From contig NZ_JAUSBA010000034.1 of NCBI RefSeq assembly GCF_030652235.1, positions 124,001-188,000 on the forward strand: a stretch of 64,000 nucleotides of DNA, in the 5' to 3' direction. Both the position numbers and the translations under genes were made by a program. The stretch comes from Cypionkella sp. (GTDB lineage: Bacteria; Pseudomonadota; Alphaproteobacteria; Rhodobacterales; Rhodobacteraceae). The notes under the pieces are model-generated. The model had not been told where the DNA came from, did not search any database, and was given only the letters and a program-made list of their open reading frames with translations. This document shows positions 18,931-27,951 of the stretch, piece by piece (the stretch's first letter is position 1; each line of letters starts with the position of its first letter).

Positions 18931-20220
18931 TCACTTAACGAGGTGCAACTGTTGCCGTGGTGCCGCTTTGCCCGAGGTGAGCGCATCATAGGGATCTTCA
19001 GCCTGCAGCATCATATCTACCACCTGTCGTAGCAATTCACGCCGACCGCGCGCACTGTAAAAGCCGCCCGGCACTTGGCTGGTTTCCAACAAATAGTGGC
19101 GATAATCGCGGTAAGCGCGGCTGTCGGGGCGGGTTGGCAGGGTAAAGAAGTCTTTCAGGCTTTGGGTAGAGACGAATTCTGGCTTGGCATAGACCGCAGC
19201 ACCAAAGGTTTTCAGCGGCAATCCGCGCCACAGAACTTGCTGGGCAGCGGTCGAATTCACCGTCACGGCGCTGCGGGCATGGTTCAAGAGACCGGCCAAC
19301 TTCCCCCCGCGCACGAAATGCACGCGAGTGGTGACCCCATGCAACGCTGCCAAGCGTTTGATTTCATGAGAAACCGGGACACGACCATCTTCCAGTGGAT
19401 GCGCTTTGAAGACGATGTGGTGATGCGGGGCGGCGCCTATGGCGAAGCCTTCGATCACCACAGCCAGAAATTCGGTCATGGTTTTGAACGGCGAATGCAT
19501 TTGGAAGCTGGCGTCATGTTCCAGTTGCAGCAGCACCAGATGATAGGGGAAGCCGCCGTGTTTGATGCGGAAGGTGGCGGCAATCCGCTCCCACCGATGC
19601 AGGGGCAGTAGCACAAGGCGTTTGACATAAAGCCAGAACTCTTGCCCTACACTGAGGGCGCGATGCGGGCGAAAATTGCGATAATCCCAGAATCCGGTCA
19701 TCACGAACCAATGATACAAAGCGCCCCAGAACATATGCTGGCGCATGTCACCCCACCGGGCGGGGGCGTCGGGGAGATCCATGTCCAGCGCCTCTAGCGC
19801 CTTTTGCATTTGCGGCACGGACATCTGCATCAGCCGCGAATTGCCGTTCGAGCCCCCCCTTTCATAGCTGATCCAATAGGGCCGCAGGTAGCCTTCCTCG
19901 AAGACATGCACGGTGATGCCAGCGGCGCGGGCGGCTGCAACGGCGGTGGCGTGAATGGGCCGGGTGTCACCGTAAAGCACAATGTCGGTGATCTGTTTCT
20001 GCTCTAGCACGCTGCGGAACGCCAACGGCCAGTCTTGCGGCGTGCCTTTATAGGCGATGTAATTGGCTTCCGAGGTCCAAAACGCGCGGTCGCCGCGGTT
20101 AAACCCTACCCGCCAAACCTGCGCACCTGCGGCGGTCAGCATTTTACCAAGGCGATGGAAATAGGGGCCGTGCGGACCCTGAAGAAACAGAAAACGGCGA
20201 TCTTGACCTGAACCTGACAT
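18931..20220 (-). CDS. kpsS: Capsule beta-Kdo transferase KpsS
   Basis: A 429-residue single-module Kdo transferase that adds the first Kdo to the lipid anchor; KpsC then extends it. Family marks include F-L-F-L-Q-G-P-H-G-P-Y-F-H-R-L near the N-terminus, V-F-E-E-G-Y-L-R-P-Y-W-I (about residues 111-122), V-F-K-A-H-P-L-E-D-G, and T-V-N-S-T-A-A-Q-Q-V-L near residue 327. It is the first gene of the kpsS - export lipoprotein - kpsC operon. The gap to ribE is AT-richer and probably holds the promoter. The ribosome site is weak. Confidence 0.92.
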   Translation of the reverse strand: MSGSGQDRRFLFLQGPHGPYFHRLGKMLTAAGAQVWRVGFNRGDRAFWTSEANYIAYKGTPQDWPLAFRSVLEQKQITDIVLYGDTRPIHATAVAAARAAGITVHVFEEGYLRPYWISYERGGSNGNSRLMQMSVPQMQKALEALDMDLPDAPARWGDMRQHMFWGALYHWFVMTGFWDYRNFRPHRALSVGQEFWLYVKRLVLLPLHRWERIAATFRIKHGGFPYHLVLLQLEHDASFQMHSPFKTMTEFLAVVIEGFAIGAAPHHHIVFKAHPLEDGRVPVSHEIKRLAALHGVTTRVHFVRGGKLAGLLNHARSAVTVNSTAAQQVLWRGLPLKTFGAAVYAKPEFVSTQSLKDFFTLPTRPDSRAYRDYRHYLLETSQVPGGFYSARGRRELLRQVVDMMLQAEDPYDALTSGKAAPRQQLHLVK

Positions 20221-20378
20221 GTTACTCGCATTTTTAGTCTGAATGCGCCGATGATGGCTAGAATAGAAGAGGAAAACTTCGACTTTTTAAATCTAACACA
20301 AGAAGCACGGCGAATTTGAGGCGATTGCACCGGGCGGGTGTAGGGGATAGTTTTGGCGCAAATCATGGGGGCCAAACG

Positions 20379-20975
20379 ATGTTTACCGGAATTGTCACCG
20401 ATATGGGCGAAGTGCTGGAGTTGGAGCAGCGCGGCGATCTGCGGGCGCGGATCGGCACGGTCTATGATGTTGCCCGTGTGGATATTGGCGCGTCGATTGC
20501 CTGCGAGGGGGTTTGTTTGACGGTGGTGGCGCTGGGGACTTCTCCGCGTAACTGGTTTGATGTGCAGATTTCGGCGGAATCTGTGTCGAAAACCAATCTG
20601 GCGGGTTGGAAGATCGGCAAGAGGTTGAACCTAGAGCGGGCGCTGAAGGTTGGCGATGAGTTGGGGGGGCATATTGTCTCGGGGCATATTGATGGTGTGG
20701 CCGAGGTGGTGCGGATCGTGTCTGAGGGTGAATCTGTGCGGGTGACATTTCGCACGCCTGAGGCTTTGGCGAAATTTATTGCTTCAAAAGGCTCGGTTGC
20801 GCTGAATGGCACATCTTTGACAGTGAATGAGGTCGATGGCTGCGATTTTGGTGTCAATTTCATCCCGCATACCCAAACGGTGACGACTTGGGGCGAGGTC
20901 AAACTGGGTGACAAGGTCAACCTAGAGGTTGATACCATGGCGCGATATGTGGCGCGACTGCGCGAGTGGGAATAG
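20379..20975 (+). CDS. ribE: Riboflavin synthase alpha chain
   Basis: A 198-residue enzyme that dismutates two 6,7-dimethyl-8-ribityllumazine molecules to riboflavin. Two lumazine-binding repeats are visible: M-F-T-G-I-V-T-D-M-G at the start with C-E-G-V-C-L-T-V, and the second starting G-G-H-I-V-S-G-H-I-D-G-V (about residues 94-105) with L-N-G-T-S-L-T-V-N. The ATG at 20379 is fixed by the invariant M-F-T-G-I start. It opens a riboflavin operon: ribE, ribBA, ribH, nusB. Confidence 0.96.
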   Translation: MFTGIVTDMGEVLELEQRGDLRARIGTVYDVARVDIGASIACEGVCLTVVALGTSPRNWFDVQISAESVSKTNLAGWKIGKRLNLERALKVGDELGGHIVSGHIDGVAEVVRIVSEGESVRVTFRTPEALAKFIASKGSVALNGTSLTVNEVDGCDFGVNFIPHTQTVTTWGEVKLGDKVNLEVDTMARYVARLREWE

Positions 20976-21077
20976 GCTGCGCCGCACAGGCTTTGTTCGG
21001 TTGAGCAGGCGGCGCGGCTCTGGCTTTCTGGGCCCTTTGGCGCTATTGGCAAAGGGAGAGTTGCAGGAAACCAGATC

Positions 21078-22172
21078 ATGACCACACGCACAGAATACTC
21101 GGACGCAATATCGTCCGTTGAAGAAATCATCGCAGACGCCCGCAATGGCCGGATGTTCATTCTGGTTGACCACGAAGATCGCGAAAACGAAGGCGATCTG
21201 GTGATTCCGGCGGAAATGGCCACGGCTGAGGCGGTCAATTTCATGGCCACACACGGGCGTGGGCTGATTTGCCTGACGCTGACCGGAGCGCGGATTGATG
21301 CTTTGGGGTTGCCGCTGATGGCCTCAAAAAACTCCAGCCGTCATGAGACTGCGTTTACGGTCTCGATTGAGGCACGCGAGGGGGTCGAGACCGGGATTTC
21401 CGCCCAAGATCGCGCGATCACCATTGCGGTGGCGATTGATCCGAAATCTGCACCAAGTGATCTGGCGACGCCGGGGCATGTTTTCCCGCTGCGTGCCCGT
21501 GATGGCGGGGTGTTGGTGCGGGCAGGGCACACCGAAGCTGCGACAGATATTTCGCGGTTGGCGGGCTTGAACCCGTCAGGCGTGATCTGTGAGATCATGA
21601 AGGACGACGGCACGATGGCGCGGTTGCCTGATCTGGTGGCGTTTGCGCAAAAGCACAATCTGAAGATTGGCACGATTTCCGATCTGATCGCCTATCGGCG
21701 GCGGCATGACAATCTGATCAAGGAATGCTCGGTCAAGCGGGTGCATTCTTTGCATGGCGGCGACTGGCTGATGCGGATCTTTGCCGATGAAACGCATGGC
21801 GATGAACATGTGGTGCTGACTAAGGGCGATTTGTCGGGCGATACTCCGGTGCTGGCGCGGGTGCATACTCTGAACGCGTTGGAAGATGTGCTGGGCATCG
21901 GCGACGATCATGTCGGCGATTTGCAGGGCGCGATGCGGGTGATTGCTGCCGAAGGGCGCGGTGCTATTGTGTTGCTGCGCGATACGTCGATGAAGGTGGA
22001 GGCGGGTGAGGCCAGCCCCCACACCTTGCGGCAGTATGGTTTGGGCGCGCAGATTTTGTCGGCGCTGGGACTAAGCGCGATCACGTTGGTGACAAATTCC
22101 AAAGCGCCAAAAGTTGTTGGGCTTGATGCTTATGGGCTGTCGATTGTCGGCACCCGCGCGATTGCGGAGTAG
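21078..22172 (+). CDS. ribB: 3,4-dihydroxy-2-butanone-4-phosphate synthase with degenerate GTP cyclohydrolase II domain
   Basis: A 364-residue RibBA-type fusion. The N-terminal RibB domain (about 12-205) is complete: [18 protein letters not shown], and [12 protein letters not shown]. It makes the four-carbon unit of riboflavin from ribulose 5-phosphate. The C-terminal part follows RibA in outline ([19 protein letters not shown]), but the zinc cysteines of the C-L-T-G-D...R-C-D-C-G region are absent; that region reads [15 protein letters not shown] cyclohydrolase activity is therefore unlikely here. Confidence 0.93.
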   Translation: MTTRTEYSDAISSVEEIIADARNGRMFILVDHEDRENEGDLVIPAEMATAEAVNFMATHGRGLICLTLTGARIDALGLPLMASKNSSRHETAFTVSIEAREGVETGISAQDRAITIAVAIDPKSAPSDLATPGHVFPLRARDGGVLVRAGHTEAATDISRLAGLNPSGVICEIMKDDGTMARLPDLVAFAQKHNLKIGTISDLIAYRRRHDNLIKECSVKRVHSLHGGDWLMRIFADETHGDEHVVLTKGDLSGDTPVLARVHTLNALEDVLGIGDDHVGDLQGAMRVIAAEGRGAIVLLRDTSMKVEAGEASPHTLRQYGLGAQILSALGLSAITLVTNSKAPKVVGLDAYGLSIVGTRAIAE

Positions 22173-22175
22173 ATC

Positions 22176-22676
22176 ATGGCTGTGAATGAAACTCATTACA
22201 CCCTGCCTCTGCCGGAATTTGTGGCTCCGGTGAAGCTGCTGATCGTGGTGGCCCCCTACTATAAAGATATCACCGATCAACTGGTGGCGGGCGCGCAGGC
22301 GGTGGCTGTGGCTTGTGGGGCGACTGCCGAGGTCATCGAAGTGCCGGGGGCGCTGGAAGTGCCGACTGCGATTGCTTTGGCCGAGCGGATGGCGACGTTT
22401 GACGGCTATGTCGCGCTGGGCTGCGTTATTCGCGGGGAGACGACGCATTATGACACGGTCTGCAATGACTCTAGCCGCGCGATCACCATGCTTGGATTGC
22501 AGGGGGCTGCGATTGGCAATGGCATCCTGACGGTGGAAAATCGCAAGCAGGCAGAAGTGCGCGCCGAGGCCCTTGGGCAAAACAAAGGTGGCGGTGCTGC
22601 CGCTGCGGCCTTGCACCTGATCGCCTTATCGCGCAAATGGGCGACCGACACCAAAGGGATCGGTTTTCGACCATGA
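22176..22676 (+). CDS. ribH: 6,7-dimethyl-8-ribityllumazine synthase
   Basis: A 166-residue lumazine synthase that condenses the ribityl pyrimidine with dihydroxybutanone phosphate. Core motifs are present: V-P-G-A-L-E-V-P near residues 57-64, the strand A-L-G-C-V-I-R-G-E-T-T-H-Y (about 81-93) with the catalytic His, and a K-G-G-G-A-A-A-A-A-L phosphate-binding stretch. It starts three bases after the ribB stop and overlaps nusB by four bases (ATGA), so the operon is tightly packed. Confidence 0.96.
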   Translation: MAVNETHYTLPLPEFVAPVKLLIVVAPYYKDITDQLVAGAQAVAVACGATAEVIEVPGALEVPTAIALAERMATFDGYVALGCVIRGETTHYDTVCNDSSRAITMLGLQGAAIGNGILTVENRKQAEVRAEALGQNKGGGAAAAALHLIALSRKWATDTKGIGFRP

Positions 22677-23146
22677 CTTCCAGCACCACCAAGCCTGACA
22701 AGAAGCAGATGAAATCAGCAGCTAGGCTTTATGCCGTGCAAGCGCTGTTTCAGATGGAAGCCTCGGGGCAGACCGTCGAGTCGATCCGCCGCGAGTTTGA
22801 AACCCATCGCTTCGGGGCGATTTATGATGGCGACGAGATGGCCGAGGGCAATGTCGATCACTTCCGCGCTGTGGTTGATCATGCGGTGAACTTTCAGGCG
22901 CTGATTGACCAGATGACCGACCGGGCATTGGTGGTTAAATGGCCGATTGACCGGATTGATCCGGTGATCCGCGCATTGTTCCGTGCCGCTGGGGCGGAAC
23001 TGACCCAGATGGTAACGCCGCCGAAAGTCACGATCAACGAATATGTCGATGTCGCCAAGGCGTTCTTCCCTGAGGGGAAGGAATCGAAATTCGTCAACGC
23101 GGTGCTGGATCATATGGCGCGCGAGGCGAAGCCCGAGGCGTTCTAA
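22673..23146 (+). CDS. nusB: Transcription antitermination factor NusB
   Basis: A 157-residue NusB, the partner of NusE/S10 on boxA RNA in rRNA antitermination. It begins with the family helix K-S-A-A-R-L-Y-A-V-Q-A-L-F-Q-M-E (about 15-30) and ends with I-N-E-Y-V-D-V-A-K-A-F-F and K-F-V-N-A-V-L-D, typical of the C-terminal helices. The ATG overlaps the ribH stop. The rib-nusB order is common in bacteria and implies co-expression. Confidence 0.96.
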   Translation: MTSSTTKPDKKQMKSAARLYAVQALFQMEASGQTVESIRREFETHRFGAIYDGDEMAEGNVDHFRAVVDHAVNFQALIDQMTDRALVVKWPIDRIDPVIRALFRAAGAELTQMVTPPKVTINEYVDVAKAFFPEGKESKFVNAVLDHMAREAKPEAF

Positions 23147-23520
23147 TGTCCCAGTTTTAAGGTCCGGGTATAGCACTTAGGCATGCGCCGGGTTTTGGCT
23201 TGATCCCGCAACCGATTGCGGGGACGCGCTGCGCGATTGCGGTGCCAAAGGTTTTCACTTTAATATGGCGAGAAAGCCCGGTTTTGACCGCATAAAGGGC
23301 AAACCCCTCGCGACAACATCGGTTCCATCACGCTTTGGCGAGATTGGAATTGTTACAGATTTTGCGCAGATTTTTGCCGTTACTTTTCTGAAATAGGCGA
23401 AAAGTTGACGTAAAATCACAGGGTTGGCTTCGTGTCTTGAACACAGCCGCCTGATGAAACATCTAAACTTTATACGCCGGAAAGCTTCGGCGTCAGGGAT
23501 AGATGTTGAAAGGACGAATC
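23147..23520. other. 374-base intergenic region upstream of the DUF481 protein gene
   Basis: I find no convincing gene. The first half is GC-rich with a short C-G-C-A-A/T-T-G-C-G hairpin that could terminate the rib-nusB operon. The second half is AT-richer (T-rich runs around 23340-23400) and should carry the promoter of the outer-membrane protein gene. A TTGACG at about 23405 could be a -35 element, but I could not pair it with a convincing -10. Confidence 0.4.
23474..23493 (+). promoter_or_regulatory. 5' leader hairpin before the outer-membrane protein gene
   Basis: ACGCCG and CGGCGT form a six-base-pair stem around an eight-base loop, ending 27 bases before the ATG at 23521. It has no T-run and lies in the likely leader, so it may protect the mRNA or affect translation. 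This is inference from position. Confidence 0.35.
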
Positions 23521-24366
23521 ATGAAAAACGTAACGCGTATCGCGGCAGTATCCGCATTCGCTCTGGCTATGGGGTCGCTGCCCGTCGTGGCACAGACAAC
23601 GCTGCTGGGGTCGTCTGCGGTTGACGATCAGGTTGACGATTTGGCGATCAAAGCCAACCGTGACATGGCGCGCGGCAATGATGAGATGCGCTTTGGCAAC
23701 CAAGAGATGCGCCAAGGTATGTCGGGGTCGGCCTCGCTGGGCTACAGCGGTAAAACTGGCAACAATGAATCGCAGGAATTTTCTGCTGGCGCGCGGTTGC
23801 GTTTCAACCAAGATCGCTTCGTGCAGACCCTGAGCTTTGTGGTTGACTACGCCGACGCCGATAATGTGAAATCGAAAGAAGATGTGTTGGCGGTCTATGA
23901 CGCCAACTACTATTTTACCGACAAGATTTACGGCTTTGTCTTGGGCCGAATCAATTCTGACGGTTTGGCGCAAGACGCGGTCGACCCATCTACCTCTTTG
24001 TCGAAAGATGCGTTCTTGGGCTTTGGTCCGGGTTACCGCATCGTGAGCAACGAGAACATCGCTTGGCGTGTGCAGGCGGGTGTGGGTATCAGCTATCTGG
24101 AATTCGGTGACGACCGCAGCACAACTGAATCTGCGGGCATCGTGTCGTCGCGCTTCTTCTATAAGTTCAACGAAAACGTTTTTGCCAGCATGGATACCGA
24201 TGTCCTGAAATCAGACACGGCTTTGCGCATCGGCAACGACTTGGGCGTCAGCTTTAAGGTGACGGATGCGTTCTCGACCCGCGTCAGCTATCTGACCGAT
24301 TACAACGACAGCCGTGCGATCCGCGCCGACAACAAACTGGGCGTTTCGCTGGTCTACGGCTTTTGA
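23521..24366 (+). CDS. DUF481 family outer-membrane beta-barrel protein
   Basis: A 281-residue exported protein. The signal peptide M-K-N-V-T-R-I-A then a hydrophobic core ends at V-V-A-Q. After a charged helical linker (residues 35-68) comes a DUF481-type barrel with alternating aromatic strands: A-S-L-G-Y-S-G-K-T-G-N-N-E, F-G-P-G-Y-R-I, S-R-F-F-Y-K-F-N-E-N, and a final V-S-L-V-Y-G-F ending in the C-terminal Phe used by the BAM assembly machine. The cargo is unknown. An AAAGGA site lies upstream and a strong terminator downstream, so it is a single-gene unit. Confidence 0.88.
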   Translation: MKNVTRIAAVSAFALAMGSLPVVAQTTLLGSSAVDDQVDDLAIKANRDMARGNDEMRFGNQEMRQGMSGSASLGYSGKTGNNESQEFSAGARLRFNQDRFVQTLSFVVDYADADNVKSKEDVLAVYDANYYFTDKIYGFVLGRINSDGLAQDAVDPSTSLSKDAFLGFGPGYRIVSNENIAWRVQAGVGISYLEFGDDRSTTESAGIVSSRFFYKFNENVFASMDTDVLKSDTALRIGNDLGVSFKVTDAFSTRVSYLTDYNDSRAIRADNKLGVSLVYGF

Positions 24367-24389
24367 ACTGATCAAGGTCTAAGATGCGG

Positions 24390-24418
24390 AAAAGGGGACA
24401 GCGTGCTGTCCCCTTTTT
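24390..24418 (+). terminator. Intrinsic terminator after the DUF481 protein gene
   Basis: AAAAGGGGACAGC pairs perfectly with GCTGTCCCCTTTT around a two-base centre and runs into T's. It lies 24 bases after the stop codon. Confidence 0.9.
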
Positions 24419-24669
24419 CGTGCGCTGGGTCGAAGTGGCGGGCCCGCAGCGGCCGTGACGGCGTGAATTTCCCGAGAGCCTGAGTGTTCAGGTTGGTCGC
24501 CAGGTAGCAAGACCAAGATCTTGCCAGAGCCAGCTCCCTCGGAGATGCTTATCGGCCACTGGAAAAGGGCCATACACGAGAAGAGCAGAACCCGCCAACG
24601 CTGAATGTAGGCTTGGAGGGGGATGATGGCAAGGGGCCTGTTCATAAGGCCTGACAGGCCTTGCAGGGT

Positions 24670-24684
24670 GTTCACCTTTGGTTC
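24670..24684 (+). promoter_or_regulatory. SOS (LexA) box upstream of mmcB
   Basis: GTTC-ACCTTTG-GTTC is an exact match to the alphaproteobacterial LexA operator GTTC-N7-GTTC. It ends 11 bases before the proposed mmcB ATG at 24696. A perfect AAGGCCT-GAC-AGGCCTT inverted repeat sits just upstream (24646-24662). Confidence 0.8.
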
Positions 24685-24695
24685 ATATTTTGCCG

Positions 24696-25157
24696 ATGGA
24701 TATGGAAAACCTCTTACCGCCGATGCCCGGCCAGCGCCTTGCGCGCGGAGTGTGCCGTGCCATGCGGCAGTTTGATTTCGTGACGGTCGAGGAATTGGTG
24801 CCGACCCCTGGCTTGCGGGTGGATGTGATGGCATTGGGCCCCAAGGGCGAAATCTGGATCATCGAATGCAAGTCCAGCCGCGCTGATTATAGGGCGGATC
24901 AGAAATGGCAGGGCTATCTGGAATGGTGCGATAGGTTTTTCTGGGCGGTGGATGGCGATTTTCCAACCCAGTTGCTGCCCGAGGCATCAGGTCTGATCAT
25001 CGCCGATGCCTATGACGCTGCGATTGTGCGGATGGGGCCGGACACGCCGCTGCCCGCTGCACGCCGCAAAGTAATGCTGCAAAAATTCGCCCGCCATGCC
25101 GCTTTGCGGTTGCAAGCCTATCGCGACCCCGGTGTCAGCGTTTTTTCTTCGGTTTAG
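24696..25157 (+). CDS. mmcB: MmcB family DNA repair protein
   Basis: A 153-residue protein of the MmcB family (PD-(D/E)XK nuclease-like), linked in Caulobacter to resistance to DNA cross-links and to the SOS regulon. The nuclease-type core is visible: R-V-D-V-M-A-L-G-P-K-G-E-I-W-I-I-E-C-K-S-S (about 41-61), with the D...E-x-K arrangement, then R-A-D-Y-R-A-D-Q-K-W. The start could be ATG 24696 or 24702. A perfect SOS box is directly upstream. Its 3' end overlaps the convergent DUF6324 gene by 23 bases. Confidence 0.88.
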   Translation: MDMENLLPPMPGQRLARGVCRAMRQFDFVTVEELVPTPGLRVDVMALGPKGEIWIIECKSSRADYRADQKWQGYLEWCDRFFWAVDGDFPTQLLPEASGLIIADAYDAAIVRMGPDTPLPAARRKVMLQKFARHAALRLQAYRDPGVSVFSSV

Positions 25158-25350
25158 CGCCACCGGCAATCGCCCGCGCCGCTTCGGCTGCTGCCATCAG
25201 TTCTTCAGCGATTTCCTCGGCCTCATCGGCGTCAAAATCGAGCGGCAACTCAACGCCACCATCCGCTTCGATGTAAATCCGCACCATGCCCAGTTCGGTC
25301 GGGCCGATCTGGATATTGGCGGCGATATCGCTTTGCTTGTCGATGCCCAT
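25135..25350 (-). CDS. DUF6324 family small protein
   Basis: A 71-residue acidic protein starting M-G-I-D-K-Q-S-D-I-A-A-N-I-Q-I-G-P-T, with a helical second half rich in Glu/Ala (D-A-D-E-A-E-E-I-A-E-E-L) and a basic tail of Lys/Arg. It fits the small DUF6324 family I associate with Rhodobacterales; function unknown. An AAGGA ribosome site lies seven bases upstream of the ATG. It converges on mmcB, and the two 3' ends overlap. Confidence 0.75.
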   Translation of the reverse strand: MGIDKQSDIAANIQIGPTELGMVRIYIEADGGVELPLDFDADEAEEIAEELMAAAEAARAIAGGAKPKKKR

Positions 25351-25451
25351 TTGCTGTTCCTTTATCTTTGCATTGGGGTAGCAACTGGGGCAAACTTTGG
25401 CAATCCTACCCTTGCAATCCCGCAAGCGTGGCGTTAAATCCCCGCTTGCGT

Positions 25452-25528
25452 GCCGCGTTAGCTCAGTTGGTTAGAGCGCTAGATTGTGGATCTAGAGGTC
25501 CCCCGTTCGAGCCGGGGACGTGGTACCA
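25452..25528 (+). tRNA. tRNA-His (anticodon GTG), lacking G-1
   Basis: A full cloverleaf is present: acceptor GCCGCGT/ACGTGGT, D-arm GCTC/GAGC, anticodon stem CTAGA/TCTAG around TTGTGGA, T-arm CCCCG/CGGGG with TTCGAGC, and an encoded CCA. The anticodon GTG reads His. The base before position 1 is T rather than G, position 72 is T (a G1:U72 pair) and the discriminator is A73. This is the special alphaproteobacterial tRNA-His type that lacks the otherwise universal G-1. Confidence 0.97.
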
Positions 25529-25632
25529 TCCTTCCTTTCAGTCTTGGTTAAAGCCCGCTTGTCCCTAATTGCGGCTCTTGGCCCCAGCGCATTGCGGCTG
25601 TATGGTCGGCCTTCCAAGTGAAGGACCACGCC

Positions 25633-27951
25633 ATGACCCCCGAAGCAGCCCGCCGTATCCCCCTTGTTATTGCAGCAGAAATTGGCGCGACTGCGGCGCA
25701 GGTGGCCTCTGCCATCAAGCTGCTGGACGAAGGATCGACGGTGCCCTTCATCGCACGCTATCGCAAAGAGGTAACGGGGGGCTTGGACGACACACAACTG
25801 CGTAATCTGGCTGAGCGGCTGGTCTATCTGCGCGAGTTTGAAGCGCGTCGGGCGGCGATTCTGGGCTCGATTTCCGATCAGGGTAAGTTGACCGATGCAC
25901 TATCGGGGGCGTTGGCAAAGGCTGTGACGAAGGCCGAGTTGGAAGATATCTACCTGCCCTATAAGCCGAAACGCCGCACGCGGGCGATGATTGCGCGGGA
26001 AAATGGGCTGGCTCCGCTGGCCGAGGTTATTCTGGCGGATCGGGCGGCGGACCCTGCGGTTTTGGCGAAGGGGTTCGTGACCGAAGCAGTCCCGGATGTC
26101 AAAGCTGCCTTGGAGGGCGTGCGGGATATTGTCGCCGAAGGCCTGTCCGAGGATGCAGCGCTTTTGGGTCGGTTGCGCGGTCATATGAAGCAGGTCGGGC
26201 GTTTGGCTGCCAAAGGCGTGGCGGGCAAAGAACTGGCGGGCGCGAAGTTTTCGGATTACTTCGCGCATAACGAGGCATGGGCTGGCGCGCCAAGCCACCG
26301 CGTACTGGCGATGCTGCGCGGGCAGAACGAAGGCTTCCTGACCGTAGACCTAGAGATTGACCCCGATGCGCCGAAGGGCGACAGCCCGGCAGAGCGCGCC
26401 TGTGCGGCAGCATTGAACGCCTCGGGCCGGGGCGCGGGCGATGCTTGGCTGCGCGAGGCTGCGGCTTGGGGTTGGCGGATAAAACTGAAAACCTCACTGA
26501 CGTTGGATTTGATGTCTGAGCTGCGTGAGCGGGCGGAGGCCGAAGCGATTGCCGTTTTTGCCCGCAATCTGAAAGACTTGCTGCTGGCGGCCCCTGCGGG
26601 CGGCAAGGCCACGATGGGGCTTGATCCTGGCATCCGCACCGGGGTGAAGGTCGCGGTGGTGGATGGCACCGGCAAGGTCTTGGCCACCGATACCGTCTAT
26701 CCGTTTCAGCCGAAAAACGATCTGCGCGGCGCGCAGGCGGCGATTGCGCAGGCGATTGTCAAACATGGGGTCAAGCTGATTTCCATCGGCAACGGCACGG
26801 CGAGCCGCGAGACCGAAAAAATGGTGGCTGACCTGTTGGCACTGCTGCCGGGCGCGGAAAAGCCAGTGAAGGTGATCGTGTCCGAGGCGGGGGCATCGGT
26901 CTACTCGGCTTCTGAACTGGCGGCGAAAGAATTTCCGGGGTTGGATGTGTCTTTGCGCGGGGCGGTTTCTATCGCGCGCCGTTTACAAGACCCCTTGGCG
27001 GAATTGGTTAAAATTGAGCCCAAAGCCATTGGCGTCGGCCAATACCAGCACGATGTCGATCAGCACCGCTTGGGCCGCAGTCTAGAGGCGGTGGTGGAAG
27101 ACGCGGTGAACGCGGTTGGCGTTGATCTGAACACAGCATCTGCGCCGTTGCTGGCACGGGTGTCGGGTGTCGGGCCGGGGCTGGCAGAGGCGATTGTCAG
27201 CCACCGTGACGCCAATGGACCGTTCGCAACCCGGCGCGAATTGCTGAAAGTGGCACGGTTGGGACCAAAGGCGTTTGAACAAGCGGCGGGATTTTTGCGA
27301 ATCTCGGGCGGCAAAGAGCCGCTGGACGCAAGTTCAGTTCACCCGGAAGCCTATGATGTAGCTCGGAAAATCATTGCGGCTTGTGGCCGGGATATTCGCG
27401 CGCTGATGGCAGATGGTTCGGCGTTGAAGGGCCTCGATCCGCGCAGCTTTGTCGATGCAAAGTTCGGTCTGCCAACGGTGAAAGACATTCTGGCCGAGTT
27501 GGAAAAACCTGGTCGAGATCCCCGCCCCAGTTTCAAAACCGCGACTTTTGCCGATGGCATTGAGGATATCAAAGACCTCAAGCCCGGCATGATGCTGGAA
27601 GGCACCGTGACCAATGTTGCGGCTTTTGGTGCCTTTGTGGATATTGGTGTGCATCAGGATGGGTTGGTGCATGTCAGCCAACTGGCGGATAAATTCGTCA
27701 AAGACCCGCATGAAGTGGTTAAGGCGGGCGATGTGGTGAAGGTGCGGGTGGTCGAGGTTGACGTGCCGCGTAAACGTATCGCTTTGACGATGAAATCCGA
27801 CAGCGGCGAGGCGCGCGAGCAGGTGCGCGAGCGTCAGCAAGACCGCGCGCCGCAGCCGCAGCGCGGCAAGCCGCTGCCAACGTCGGCAGGGTCATCGGGC
27901 GGCAGCAGTGCTTTCGCCGATGCGCTCAAAGGCAAGTTTAACAGCCGTTAA
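25633..27951 (+). CDS. tex: Tex family RNA-binding transcriptional accessory protein
   Basis: A 772-residue Tex protein, a nucleic-acid-binding factor related to eukaryotic Spt6. Domains in order: helical Tex N-terminus ([14 protein letters not shown] near 40-53); a YqgF/RNase H-like fold beginning [11 protein letters not shown]; helix-hairpin-helix repeats ([12 protein letters not shown]); and an S1 domain ([17 protein letters not shown]). The tail is Gln/Arg/Pro-rich. AAGGA eight bases upstream selects the ATG at 25633. Its stop overlaps the convergent UbiH-type gene by four bases. Confidence 0.96.
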   Translation: MTPEAARRIPLVIAAEIGATAAQVASAIKLLDEGSTVPFIARYRKEVTGGLDDTQLRNLAERLVYLREFEARRAAILGSISDQGKLTDALSGALAKAVTKAELEDIYLPYKPKRRTRAMIARENGLAPLAEVILADRAADPAVLAKGFVTEAVPDVKAALEGVRDIVAEGLSEDAALLGRLRGHMKQVGRLAAKGVAGKELAGAKFSDYFAHNEAWAGAPSHRVLAMLRGQNEGFLTVDLEIDPDAPKGDSPAERACAAALNASGRGAGDAWLREAAAWGWRIKLKTSLTLDLMSELRERAEAEAIAVFARNLKDLLLAAPAGGKATMGLDPGIRTGVKVAVVDGTGKVLATDTVYPFQPKNDLRGAQAAIAQAIVKHGVKLISIGNGTASRETEKMVADLLALLPGAEKPVKVIVSEAGASVYSASELAAKEFPGLDVSLRGAVSIARRLQDPLAELVKIEPKAIGVGQYQHDVDQHRLGRSLEAVVEDAVNAVGVDLNTASAPLLARVSGVGPGLAEAIVSHRDANGPFATRRELLKVARLGPKAFEQAAGFLRISGGKEPLDASSVHPEAYDVARKIIAACGRDIRALMADGSALKGLDPRSFVDAKFGLPTVKDILAELEKPGRDPRPSFKTATFADGIEDIKDLKPGMMLEGTVTNVAAFGAFVDIGVHQDGLVHVSQLADKFVKDPHEVVKAGDVVKVRVVEVDVPRKRIALTMKSDSGEAREQVRERQQDRAPQPQRGKPLPTSAGSSGGSSAFADALKGKFNSR

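Noticed and set aside
20976-21077. FMN riboswitch ahead of the rib genes
   Set aside because: The conserved AGGGGCGGGG-type start and the rest of the RFN element are absent both here and before ribE.
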